Shown: positions 1-4,995 of the stretch, piece by piece | Layout: every line of letters starts with the position of its first letter | Position numbering within the stretch: position 1 is the first letter of the stretch | Source of the DNA: Planctomycetota bacterium | GTDB taxonomy: Bacteria; Planctomycetota; Phycisphaerae; FEN-1346 | Reading direction: 5' to 3' | NCBI GenBank assembly: GCA_026386995.1 | Contig: JAPLMO010000147.1 | Coordinates: 1 to 5,915, forward strand | Length of the DNA stretch: 5,915 bases | The notes under the pieces: generated by a model | Told to the model about the DNA's origin: nothing | The model's database searches: none | What the model saw: only the letters and a program-made list of their open reading frames with translations | Position numbers and translations under genes: made by a program

Positions 1-49
1 CAACCACGCCGCCAGCGTTCGCTCTGAGCCAGGATCAAACTCTTCATTT
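1..49 (-). rRNA. rrs: 16S ribosomal RNA, 5' end only
   Basis: The minus strand carries the universal 16S start region. The 20-base site used by the classical 27F bacterial primer lies at 24-43, and the following bases (GCGAACGCTGGCGGCGTGG) are the conserved start of bacterial 16S. By alignment with the E. coli 5' end, the mature RNA should begin near position 49-50. Only about 49 nt are present and the rest lies beyond the left edge. The gene is co-directional with all protein genes in the window. The fragment is too short to assign a lineage. The identification as 16S is very secure; the exact 5' nucleotide is approximate. Confidence 0.96.
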
Positions 50-106
50 GGAAAGCGTTGATCACAAGCTACGACTCATCGCTAAACTGACTAACGAGAG
101 TGTGCT

Positions 107-122
107 TGTGTTTTTCAACACA
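107..122 (-). other. Leader hairpin with GAAA tetraloop
   Basis: In minus-strand RNA, TGTGTT pairs with AACACA (6 bp) and closes a GAAA loop, a member of the stable GNRA class. Four more pairs (AGTG with CACT, 99-127) can extend it across an asymmetric internal loop. It lies about 57 nt before the mature 16S. The GNRA loop forms only in the minus (rRNA-sense) transcript; the plus strand would have TTTC. Confidence 0.6.
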
Positions 123-132
123 CCACTTGGCC

Positions 133-156
133 GCGCCGGCCGCTTCCGACCGGCGC
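133..156 (-). other. Strong GC-rich leader hairpin (10-bp stem)
   Basis: The arms GCGCCGGTCG and CGGCCGGCGC enclose a GAAG loop on the minus strand. Nine pairs are Watson-Crick and one is U-G. In a plus-strand transcript the same position would be a C-A mismatch, so the structure is better in the rRNA-sense RNA, as expected for a selected leader element. The function is unknown; a role in folding or maturation of precursor 16S is an inference. Confidence 0.6.
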
Positions 157-180
157 CGCCTGACCTCCCTGCACGCCTCC

Positions 181-194
181 GTTCCCGAAGGAAC
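181..194 (-). other. Leader hairpin with UUCG tetraloop
   Basis: On the minus strand GTTCC pairs with GGAAC around TTCG. This gives the exceptionally stable C(UUCG)G tetraloop, and only in the rRNA-sense RNA. It sits between boxA and the 16S start. It is not followed by a T-run and so is not a terminator. Confidence 0.6.
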
Positions 195-243
195 TTCAGC
201 GTACGGGACACACTCCCGCTTTGTTTGGGCTCGAACTGTTCAC

Positions 244-256
244 TTGTAAAAGAACA
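244..256 (-). promoter_or_regulatory. boxA-like rRNA antitermination element
   Basis: The minus strand reads TGTTCTTTTACAA. Compared with the E. coli rRNA boxA form TGCTCTTTAACAA this is 11 of 13 matches. It lies about 28-40 nt downstream of the predicted start of the proximal promoter, the usual place for a leader boxA. In known systems boxA RNA is bound by NusB and NusE (ribosomal protein S10), which lets RNA polymerase read through the long untranslated rRNA genes. Identification rests on similarity and position. Confidence 0.7.
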
Positions 257-289
257 CGCGGGCCTTAACGCCCTCTTTAGAGACACGGG

Positions 290-317
290 ATTATACAGGC
301 CCGGCAGGGCCTGTCAA
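290..317 (-). promoter_or_regulatory. rRNA promoter P2, sigma70 type (proximal)
   Basis: On the minus strand a perfect -35 hexamer TTGACA (312-317) is separated by 16 nt from a perfect -10 hexamer TATAAT (290-295). Transcription should start near 284. Upstream of the -35 (about 325-350) there are short A/T-rich tracts that could act as an UP element, which is usual for rRNA promoters. The two consensus hexamers and the place directly upstream of boxA and 16S make this one of the best supported elements in the window. Confidence 0.9.
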
Positions 318-421
318 TCACCCGCCTCTGAAAATCTTCGTTCACTTGTTTTGGTCCCGGTGGCATGGACCGCTGCCGAGACGAACTTAAGGCATGTCAA
401 CCACGCCCTACATCTTTCAGT

Positions 422-450
422 AGTATACCCCATCCCCCCAACCCCGTCAA
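422..450 (-). promoter_or_regulatory. rRNA promoter P1, sigma70 type (distal), G-rich spacer
   Basis: On the minus strand TTGACG (445-450) is followed after exactly 17 nt by TATACT (422-427). Each hexamer has one mismatch to consensus and the spacing is optimal. It lies about 132 nt upstream of P2, giving the tandem P1-P2 design common for rRNA operons. Thirteen of the 17 spacer bases are G on the non-template strand, in runs of 3, 6 and 4, which is unusual. The start site would be near 415. Confidence 0.75.
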
Positions 451-623
451 GATGATTCTTGCCCGAATTTCACCCAAACTTGAGCCGCGCGTAACCGCCT
501 GTAGTTACAACACTTACGCACACCCCAACCCGTGGGAGACCCCCGGTCTCATCACTTTATTTCTGCCAAGCCGTAAGTCGCCGTCAGAAACCGCGAGGAT
601 CCCGCCTCCCCAGGCGAAGCGGG
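451..623. other. Intergenic stretch, no gene recognised
   Basis: No convincing coding region is seen here. Open frames on the plus strand (48-455, 365-682) lack a Shine-Dalgarno sequence and a recognisable protein, and they overlap the rRNA promoters. Small inverted repeats are present: GTAAC/GTTAC with an 8-nt loop at 491-508, and a hairpin at 603-616 (CGCCT/AGGCG, loop of four C on the plus strand). Upstream activator sites for the rRNA promoters could lie here, but no motif is clear. Confidence 0.5.
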
Positions 624-709
624 GTAATGCGTCACTCGGTGGGGTGGCGGCCACGCTGTTGCGTGGCCGCCACCCGGCTTGAGGGATACCACCGAGTGTA
701 ACGCATTAC
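624..709. repeat. Long nested palindrome (two stacked stems)
   Basis: The outer arms are 624-642 and 689-709. GTAATGCGT pairs with ACGCATTAC and CACTCGGTGG with CCACCGAGTG; the only interruption is a 2-nt bulge (699-700). Inside, 642-656 and 661-675 form a perfect 15-bp GC-rich stem around the loop TGTT. A 13-nt single-stranded stretch (676-688) joins inner and outer arms. No T-run follows on either strand, so it is not a classical intrinsic terminator. It could be a short inverted-repeat (MITE-like) element, a Rho- or structure-dependent terminator insulating the rRNA operon from the genes upstream, or a structured RNA. The structure is clear; its role is not. Confidence 0.75.
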
Positions 710-827
710 GGAGCGGGACGCGATGCGGCCTGCCACACTCTCGGCCCTTGCCACACTTCTCGTCTTCTCGATGTATACCTATACTGCGCCCGCATATGCC
801 CGCACGGAGCCCATCGCCACGGTGAAT
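710..827. other. Intergenic stretch, nothing certain
   Basis: This lies between the nested palindrome and the hairpin behind gene A. I see no clear promoter or RNA gene. A plus-strand frame opens at 723 with a signal-peptide-like beginning (MRPATLSALATLLVFSMYTY), preceded by GGAG about 9 nt upstream. Its second half is antisense to the tail of gene A, so I do not call it a gene. Confidence 0.35.
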
Positions 828-854
828 GCGCGGCGGATCCCCGACCCGCCGCGC
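828..854 (-). terminator. Candidate terminator hairpin after gene A
   Basis: A perfect 9-bp stem GCGCGGCGG / CCGCCGCGC encloses a 9-nt loop. It starts 14 nt beyond the stop codon of gene A on the minus strand. The bases following the stem (ATTCACC) contain no real T-run, so intrinsic termination is only possible, not shown. Confidence 0.5.
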
Positions 855-868
855 AATGGAAAGCCATC

Positions 869-1492
869 TTACTTCTTGTTCCGCCTTCGCGCCACAAGGC
901 CCGCCACGCCGAGGCCCAGAAGGGCCAGCGTTGCCGGCTCGGGGGTCAGGCCCTCGCGAAACATTAGGTCTGCCTGAAGATCCGGCGCTATGTCGTTACC
1001 AATGATCGCGCTGCCAAACGGATATGCCAAGCCCGGACCTGACTGATCAAGGTAGAACGCAAAGACCGCCAGACCCGGCGACATCAACTCAAAGGTGTAC
1101 AGGTAGCCGGGCACAAGGGGAACCATCGAGGGAAAGTCGTAGTGCATTACGATAACGCCGGTGCCGGTCGGCGGCGGAAGCGGGAGGCTTGTCCCCACGA
1201 TCGGCCCGGCAAGCGATCCCAGGTGAATCGTTACGTGGGAATCCACCGAAGGACTCCACTGGTCGAACTCCACGCTATCGATGCCCGGCAATTGCGGAAC
1301 GAACTCCTGCCCCATGTGGTTTTCGGGCAAACTCAGGTCAAGGTAGCCGACGGCATTAACGGTGGCAGTGGGGCTGGGCGGCTCAACGCTGTACTGGTCC
1401 ATCATGCCGATTACGTGTGCCGCAGCCGCCTGGGCTAAGGCGAGGCTCAACATCGCCGCGGTGAGAAACAGAACGCCAGTCGTGCGAGGCAT
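869..1492 (-). CDS. PEP-CTERM protein A, beta-sandwich-like
   Basis: Predicted exported protein of 207 aa. The frame is open to 1600, but I start it at the ATG at 1492. That start has AAGGAA about 8-9 nt upstream and begins a clean Sec signal peptide (MPRTTGVLFLTAAMLSLALA, cleavage near residue 25 in AAAA|HV). The mature part has the pattern QEFVPQLPGIDSVEF (62-76), then a GPIVGTS stretch, then LVPGYLYTFEL, then DLMFREGL (about 175-182). This recalls a beta-sandwich module often seen in planctomycete and verrucomicrobial PEP-CTERM proteins, recognised from memory. The end is a full PEP-CTERM signal: TPEP at 183-186, a Gly/Leu/Ala helix and ARRRNKK. Such proteins are anchored by the helix and cut by an exosortase. 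The ligand is unknown. It is the last gene before the rRNA operon, and its stop is TAA. Confidence 0.88.
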   Translation of the reverse strand: MPRTTGVLFLTAAMLSLALAQAAAAHVIGMMDQYSVEPPSPTATVNAVGYLDLSLPENHMGQEFVPQLPGIDSVEFDQWSPSVDSHVTIHLGSLAGPIVGTSLPLPPPTGTGVIVMHYDFPSMVPLVPGYLYTFELMSPGLAVFAFYLDQSGPGLAYPFGSAIIGNDIAPDLQADLMFREGLTPEPATLALLGLGVAGLVARRRNKK

Positions 1493-1573
1493 CGCAAGTT
1501 TCCTTTGATCAAACCTCTCGATTCCATTCCCCCCGATGCACACAAGTGCCCCGGAGTCCGTCTCTGACTTCAT

Positions 1574-1596
1574 CCGCGCAGGTGTCGCCCGCGCGG
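1574..1596 (-). terminator. Weak hairpin after gene B
   Basis: CCGCGC and GCGCGG form a 6-bp stem with an 11-nt loop, 9 nt beyond the stop of gene B. There is no T-run. It is listed because every gene in the cluster has a hairpin at this position, but this is the weakest of the set. Confidence 0.25.
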
Positions 1597-1605
1597 CCAT
1601 GCTGG

Positions 1606-2325
1606 CTACTTTCGGCCGCGACGCCGCGCCAGAAGGCCCGCTGCACCCATGCCCAGCAGGGCCAGCGTCGCCGGCTCGGGCGTCGGCCAGTAAACCGCCA
1701 GTTTCTCCTGTGACGGCGAGACCAGCGTCGTGACCCAGTATCCCTCCCAGGGCCGAACGGTCGTTTGCGTGCCGCCGGCACCGTCCAAGGTGACCAAGAC
1801 GCCGCTGTCGGGCGCGCCTTCGATCAGGTAAGGCATGATCCAGCCGCGGGCAACGGCATCGGCGGTGGAAATCTTGACGCCCGGGGCCCTGGCCGACGAA
1901 AAGCGGAAGTCGGCCCAGTCCGCCTCAAAGTCATAAGGCTGCGAAATGAAGGCAAGGCCCGGCTGCAGTGGATTCAGGCACGTGCTCCGCTCGGTCGTCG
2001 ACTGGTAGCCCGCAAAGGTGACCGTGTAATTGGCATCGGCCTCCAGGCGGTAGCCCATGTGCCAGTCGACCACGCTCATGTCGGCCGGATACACGTGCCA
2101 GGACTGCGACATGCGGCACCAGTAGGCCAGTTTGCCCTGGATGGGAATGCCGGCGAAGACGACGGTCGGGTCGATGCTGCTCTCGATCGCCGGCAACGAG
2201 AAGTAGTTCGTCCCGGGCATAATGACGCCGGGCGGCGATGAGTAGACGCCGGCCGGCGCGGCCGAGGCCGCCGCCAGGACCAGCAGGGCCGCCAGCGCCC
2301 CCGTTTGCATCACGATACGTTGCAT
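1606..2325 (-). CDS. PEP-CTERM protein B, GYW-motif protein
   Basis: Predicted exported protein of 239 aa. The start at 2325 is fixed by a near-perfect Shine-Dalgarno sequence (2330-2337), and the signal peptide MQRIVMQTGALAALLVLAAA follows (cleavage near residue 25, APA|GV). The longer frame to 2415 has a charged, unsuitable beginning. The mature part appears to hold two halves. The first runs from FSLPAIESSIDPTVVFAGIPIQGKL and the second ends in VRPWEGYWVTT (190-200). The pattern of a DP..VF.GI segment and a closing GYW is typical, as I recall, of surface modules in planctomycetes and other bacteria; no catalytic residues are evident. The tail is TPEPATLALLGMGAAGLLARRRGRK (215-239 region), the PEP-CTERM anchor processed by an exosortase. 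Stop TAG; the gap to gene A is 113 nt. Specific function unknown. Confidence 0.87.
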   Translation of the reverse strand: MQRIVMQTGALAALLVLAAASAAPAGVYSSPPGVIMPGTNYFSLPAIESSIDPTVVFAGIPIQGKLAYWCRMSQSWHVYPADMSVVDWHMGYRLEADANYTVTFAGYQSTTERSTCLNPLQPGLAFISQPYDFEADWADFRFSSARAPGVKISTADAVARGWIMPYLIEGAPDSGVLVTLDGAGGTQTTVRPWEGYWVTTLVSPSQEKLAVYWPTPEPATLALLGMGAAGLLARRRGRK

Positions 2326-2329
2326 GGGG

Positions 2330-2337
2330 TCCTCCTT
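2330..2337 (-). promoter_or_regulatory. Strong Shine-Dalgarno of gene B
   Basis: The minus strand reads AAGGAGGA, then CCCC, then ATG at 2325. This is the strongest ribosome binding site in the window. It decides the start of gene B against the upstream in-frame ATG at 2415, which would lie at the very end of gene C. Confidence 0.8.
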
Positions 2338-2365
2338 TTTCTTGCATTCGCGATTCCGCCGCGCA

Positions 2366-2404
2366 GGCCGGCCGCAGGCACAACTGCCAGGCAAGCGGCT
2401 GGCC
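2366..2404 (-). terminator. Hairpin after gene C
   Basis: The arms GGCCGGCCGC (2366-2375) and GCGGCTGGCC (2395-2404) pair with one imperfect position. An inner GGCA/TGCC pairing lies in the loop. It begins 7 nt beyond the stop of gene C and ends before the Shine-Dalgarno of gene B. There is no T-run after it. It may be a terminator, a processing site or an mRNA-stabilising 3' structure. Confidence 0.4.
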
Positions 2405-2411
2405 GGTGCGA

Positions 2412-3044
2412 TCACTTCTTCCGCCGCCGCAGCAGGGCGACCGCGCCCACGCCCAGCAGGCCGAGCGTAGCCGGCTCGGGCGTAGTGGTCACAACGACGT
2501 GGTCGAAGAACGCACTATGCCCGAGGCCGTCACGGCAGGCGCGGTCCAGGCCCAGGACGACGTTCACCGTGTCGGCCGTCGCCGTGAACTGGTAATCGAT
2601 TCCGCACTGAAGCGGGTTGACGTTGCGGAAGTTGTCGCCCACCCATGTGATGGTGCTGCCGTCGGCGCTATAGCCCCACTTGTTCCAGCGGAAACCGCAG
2701 TTGTCCACCTCGCCCAGGCCGCCCACGCACACATCGATGGCGTAGAGTTGGTTCACAACGGCAGGAATCGGTTTGGAGATAAGGTACGCCAGCCCGCCAT
2801 TATACTTGTACAACCGGGCCATGTACTGGCCTTCGCAGGGCGTGATCGTGCCCTGGCTGTAACTGCTTGTGTAAGTTCCGGTTGCCTGTGCCAGCGTCGT
2901 CGCATCGCCGCTCGGGTTGCTAAGCGTCCAGTTGTCCAGCCCGCTCTCAAAACCGTCACTCCACACGGGAACGGCCAGCCCGGCCCATGCGGGCGCTGCT
3001 CCCAACAGCAGCGTCAGGACTGCTACAACGTGTGTAGTCTTCAT
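2412..3044 (-). CDS. PEP-CTERM protein C, jelly-roll-like
   Basis: Predicted exported protein of 210 aa. The frame is open to 3113, but the ATG at 3044 begins the signal peptide MKTTHVVAVLTLLLGAAPAWA|G (cleavage near 21) and has a GGGGGTGG ribosome binding site just upstream, so I use it. The mature protein opens with SDGFESGLDNWT (29-40) and closes with FFDHVVVTT before the tail. That start-and-end pattern is typical of jelly-roll or concanavalin-like beta-sandwich modules that often bind carbohydrate; binding here is inferred. Five cysteines lie in the mature part, more than in the neighbours, so disulfides are possible. The tail is TPEPATLGLLGVGAVALLRRRKK (188-210), a PEP-CTERM signal for exosortase processing, slightly shorter than the others. 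Stop TGA. The gap to gene B's start is 86 nt. Confidence 0.87.
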   Translation of the reverse strand: MKTTHVVAVLTLLLGAAPAWAGLAVPVWSDGFESGLDNWTLSNPSGDATTLAQATGTYTSSYSQGTITPCEGQYMARLYKYNGGLAYLISKPIPAVVNQLYAIDVCVGGLGEVDNCGFRWNKWGYSADGSTITWVGDNFRNVNPLQCGIDYQFTATADTVNVVLGLDRACRDGLGHSAFFDHVVVTTTPEPATLGLLGVGAVALLRRRKK

Positions 3045-3116
3045 GGTAACCACCCCCGCCGACCGTCGGCTCTCCGTGTCCGGCAGCCGGCTACGATTGG
3101 TCTGCCTCAGCAAGAC

Positions 3117-3139
3117 GGAAACCCCGCGCGGGGTCTTCC
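3117..3139 (-). terminator. Terminator-like hairpin after gene D
   Basis: The core is the perfect palindrome ACCCCGCGCGGGGT (3121-3134), extended by GGAA/TTCC with one bulged base. It starts 19 nt beyond the stop of gene D. On the minus strand the last arm runs into TTTCC and then GTCTT, a short and imperfect T-rich tail. The core 12-mer CCCCGCGCGGGG recurs in the hairpins behind genes F and G. Confidence 0.55.
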
Positions 3140-3158
3140 ACCCGCCTTGCCTCGGTGC

Positions 3159-3989
3159 TTACTTTTTCCTCCGCCGCGCCAGAAGGCCCGCCACGCCGAG
3201 GCCCAACAGGGCCAGCGTTGCCGGCTCGGGCGTGATCTCGATGCGCTTGTCCTTGCTGATGATGTAGGTGCCGTTGCCGGCGGCGAGGTTGGCGTCCCAC
3301 TGGAACGCCCACGTGGCGTCGCCTGCGGCGGTCGGGTTGTCACCGAGGACCGTCGGCGAAGAGTCGATCAGCGAGTTTTTAATGTACGGGTTGACGTCCG
3401 CCTGGAAGTGCGTCGGCGGGGGCGTGTCAACGGTCTCGGCCAAGGCAACGTTGCCGGCGGTTTGAAGCGCCGTGTTGCCCCCGCGGATCGTGACGGTATC
3501 GTTCGTGCCGTCCTGGCTCAGGTTAAAATCGACGTACTGGAAGAAGTGCGTCACCAGGGCGCTCGTGCGGTTGGAATTCGTGAGGCGGATGGACTCCGTC
3601 AGGTCCGCCCACCCGCTGCCCGGCTCGCCGCCGACGAGCGTGTAGACGACCTCGACCTTAAAGTCACCGCTGCCGTACCTGAGGCGCAGGAGGTCGTTCC
3701 GGCCGTCGCCGCTGGTGTCCAGGACGATCGGCGGGCCCGTCAGGCCCAGGTTGGCGATGGGCCTCTCGCGGGCTTCCTGGCCGTCGATGCGGTACCAGAA
3801 CCCCTGCTCGCGCAGGTAGTTGGTGCCATCGACTTCCCAGGCGATCTGGAGGGCCGCCGACAGCGGGTCAAACATCACGACGGTGTTGCCGTCGGCAAGC
3901 GTGATGACGTCCGCGCCGGCCGGAGCCGCCGCCGCGACCGCCAGGATGCCCGCGGCCACTGCCGCGAGGAATGCATAGTACGTTTTCAT
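3159..3989 (-). CDS. PEP-CTERM protein D, FWYR-motif family
   Basis: Predicted exported protein of 276 aa, the largest here. The start at 3989 has GGAGGGAA 5-8 nt upstream; the upstream ATG at 4004 overlaps that site and is less likely. The signal peptide is MKTYYAFLAAVAAGILAVAA, cleaved near residue 26 (AGA|D). The mature part begins with GNTVVMFDPLS, a tryptophan-containing WEVDG, and GFWYRIDG (63-70). It then has a LDTSGDGRNDLLRLRYG segment and a THFFQYVDFNLS segment. I recognise this order from a recurring family of planctomycete PEP-CTERM proteins without a known function. It is probably all-beta; no enzyme motif is visible. The tail TPEPATLALLGLGVAGLLARRRKK (253-276) is the exosortase-type anchor, and its DNA is almost identical to that of gene A. 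Stop TAA; a hairpin follows. Confidence 0.89.
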   Translation of the reverse strand: MKTYYAFLAAVAAGILAVAAAAPAGADVITLADGNTVVMFDPLSAALQIAWEVDGTNYLREQGFWYRIDGQEARERPIANLGLTGPPIVLDTSGDGRNDLLRLRYGSGDFKVEVVYTLVGGEPGSGWADLTESIRLTNSNRTSALVTHFFQYVDFNLSQDGTNDTVTIRGGNTALQTAGNVALAETVDTPPPTHFQADVNPYIKNSLIDSSPTVLGDNPTAAGDATWAFQWDANLAAGNGTYIISKDKRIEITPEPATLALLGLGVAGLLARRRKK

Positions 3990-4041
3990 GTCTATTCCCT
4001 CCATACTTTAGTGCTGCTATCGCTTTCGTGGCGGCCTCGCG

Positions 4042-4057
4042 CGGCCCACACGGGCCG
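4042..4057 (-). terminator. Short hairpin after gene E
   Basis: CGGCCC and GGGCCG form a 6-bp stem around a 4-nt loop, 15 nt beyond the stop of gene E. Nearby GGCCGGCCGG repeats allow other pairings. No T-run follows. Its position matches the hairpins of the other genes, but termination is uncertain. Confidence 0.35.
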
Positions 4058-4072
4058 GCCGGCCGTCCCATC

Positions 4073-4861
4073 CTACTTCCTGCGAAATCTGCGTGCCGCA
4101 AGGCCCACGGCGCCCGCGCCCATGAGGCACAGGGTGGCCGGCTCGGGCGTGGCTATCGTGAGGGGCGTCTGTCCATATACCTCGAACGGAACAAAATCCG
4201 GCCCCATCTGGGTAAATCTGTCGTGGTAACAGTTGGCCCAGTCCGACATGGCTGCCGGCGTCAGGCCGGCATAAACGCCGCTCGCCTGCCCCTCCGGCGT
4301 AAACGCGCTCACCGTGTCCCAGTGGTTGATCGTGGCCACAATGCCCCAACTCGTGGGCAGGTAGGAGAAGCCCGTCGTCGAGAGGTCCCCGAGGTCCCCG
4401 AGGGCCACAAGGCCGCAGCCGCCGCCACCACCGCCGCCGCCCCAGGCAAACGCCATCGCCTGCATAAGGAACTGCCTCGCGGCCACCGACGCGGGGTCGC
4501 CGAGGTGGCCGCTAGAGCCATACCCGTGGATGAAATGGTAGTCCGCGTCGTGGCCGGTGATGACCTTCTTGCCGGTTATGCCGCCTTCAAGGACGCTAGC
4601 GGGAAGGCCGGACATGTCGCCCGCCCAGTTCCAGCCAACCACCAGGAGTTTATGAGAACCCAGGTCGGCCGCCGTGACGGGAATCCCCGGTCCCCTCAGT
4701 TCGTACGGAACGTGCAATTCCGTCATGGCCTGCTGAATCGACGCAAGAGTGCCGCCCCCGTCGTAGACCAGCGCGACCGAGTACACGATGGGCTCGACCG
4801 AACCCGCATGCGCCTGCGAGCACATCACCATCAGCACACAACCAAAGAGAATACGTTTCAT
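4073..4861 (-). CDS. PEP-CTERM protein E, alpha/beta (Rossmann-like) domain
   Basis: Predicted exported protein of 262 aa. The ATG at 4861 has AGAGGAG about 6 nt upstream and opens the signal peptide MKRILFGCVLMVMCSQAHA|G. Cys14 is not in a proper lipobox, so I do not call a lipoprotein. The mature part differs from its neighbours in looking alpha/beta. VALVYDGGGTLASIQQAM is followed by KLLVVGWNWAGD (71-82), KKVITGHDADYH (98-109), a helix ARQFLMQAMAFA (128-139) and GLVALGD. It ends with SGVYAGLTPAAMSDWANCYH. This resembles a Rossmann or class I glutamine-amidotransferase-like fold, but I see no definite catalytic triad, so enzymatic activity is only a possibility. Residues 141-148 are eight glycines in a row and LGD is doubled at 154-159, both probable slippage products. 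The tail is TPEPATLCLMGAGAVGLAARRFRRK (238-262). Stop TAG. Confidence 0.88.
   Translation of the reverse strand: MKRILFGCVLMVMCSQAHAGSVEPIVYSVALVYDGGGTLASIQQAMTELHVPYELRGPGIPVTAADLGSHKLLVVGWNWAGDMSGLPASVLEGGITGKKVITGHDADYHFIHGYGSSGHLGDPASVAARQFLMQAMAFAWGGGGGGGGCGLVALGDLGDLSTTGFSYLPTSWGIVATINHWDTVSAFTPEGQASGVYAGLTPAAMSDWANCYHDRFTQMGPDFVPFEVYGQTPLTIATPEPATLCLMGAGAVGLAARRFRRK
4382..4402 (-). repeat. 9-bp tandem repeat inside gene E
   Basis: GAGGTCCCC occurs twice in direct succession with three more bases of a third copy. It codes for the doubled LGD (LGDLGD, residues 154-159). It is in frame, so gain or loss of a unit would change protein length by three residues without a frameshift. Confidence 0.75.
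4418..4441 (-). repeat. GGC/GGT triplet run (polyglycine) in gene E
   Basis: Eight consecutive glycine codons (GGC and GGT on the minus strand) code for residues 141-148. They lie just after a predicted helix and before GLVALGD. The run looks like a small triplet expansion and probably forms a flexible loop. Confidence 0.8.
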
Positions 4862-4930
4862 GGCTCACTCCTCTTTCATCTTGTTGCCGGCCGATGCCCG
4901 CCCGCGCGCCCCAGCGCGGCAAGAAACCGG

Positions 4931-4995
4931 AAGGCCCCCGCCCCGCGCGGGGGCCTCCCGGCCGTCCATCCCCACCTACTTTTTGCTGCGCCTGC
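4931..4995. repeat. 65-bp direct repeat, copy 1 (tail cassette of F)
   Basis: Matches 5851-5915 over 65 bp with a single difference (C at 4936, G at 5856). The unit covers the last codons of the PEP-CTERM gene, its stop codon, the 3' untranslated stretch and the hairpin. The two copies are 920 bp apart, which is one gene-F cassette. The second copy runs into the window edge, so the true repeat may be longer. Confidence 0.95.
4932..4956 (-). terminator. Strong terminator-like hairpin after gene F
   Basis: A perfect 9-bp stem AGGCCCCCG / CGGGGGCCT encloses a 7-nt loop, 19 nt beyond the stop of gene F. On the minus strand it is followed by TCCGGTTTCTT, a broken T-rich tail. This is the best terminator candidate within the cluster. 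If it works, genes F and E are transcribed separately or with strong attenuation between them. Confidence 0.6.

Larger units (their letters stand above)
50..284 (-). other. 16S rRNA operon leader (transcribed, processed away)
   Basis: This is the stretch between the predicted start site of the proximal promoter (about 284) and the mature 16S 5' end. On the minus strand it holds a boxA-like element (244-256) followed by hairpins at 181-194, 133-156 and 107-122, plus a small one at 260-273 (GGGC/GCCC around a 6-nt loop). This order of promoter, boxA and structured leader is what is known for bacterial rRNA operons. Open frames on both strands here look like chance. The RNase III processing stem cannot be tested because the 3' side of 16S is outside the window. 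Confidence 0.8.

Noticed and set aside
396..401. Third promoter with a perfect TTGACA on the minus strand
   Set aside because: No acceptable -10 hexamer lies 15-19 nt downstream; the region there is GC-rich (GGCAGC).
48..682. Plus-strand open frames 48-455 and 365-682
   Set aside because: They overlap the rRNA leader and promoters, have no ribosome site and no recognisable protein.
2238..4229. Long plus-strand open frame (663 codons)
   Set aside because: It runs antisense through genes C and D and several intergenic hairpins. Its translation is rich in R, H, V and P without domain features, as expected from the codon bias of a high-GC genome. The minus-strand genes have signal peptides, ribosome sites and PEP-CTERM tails.
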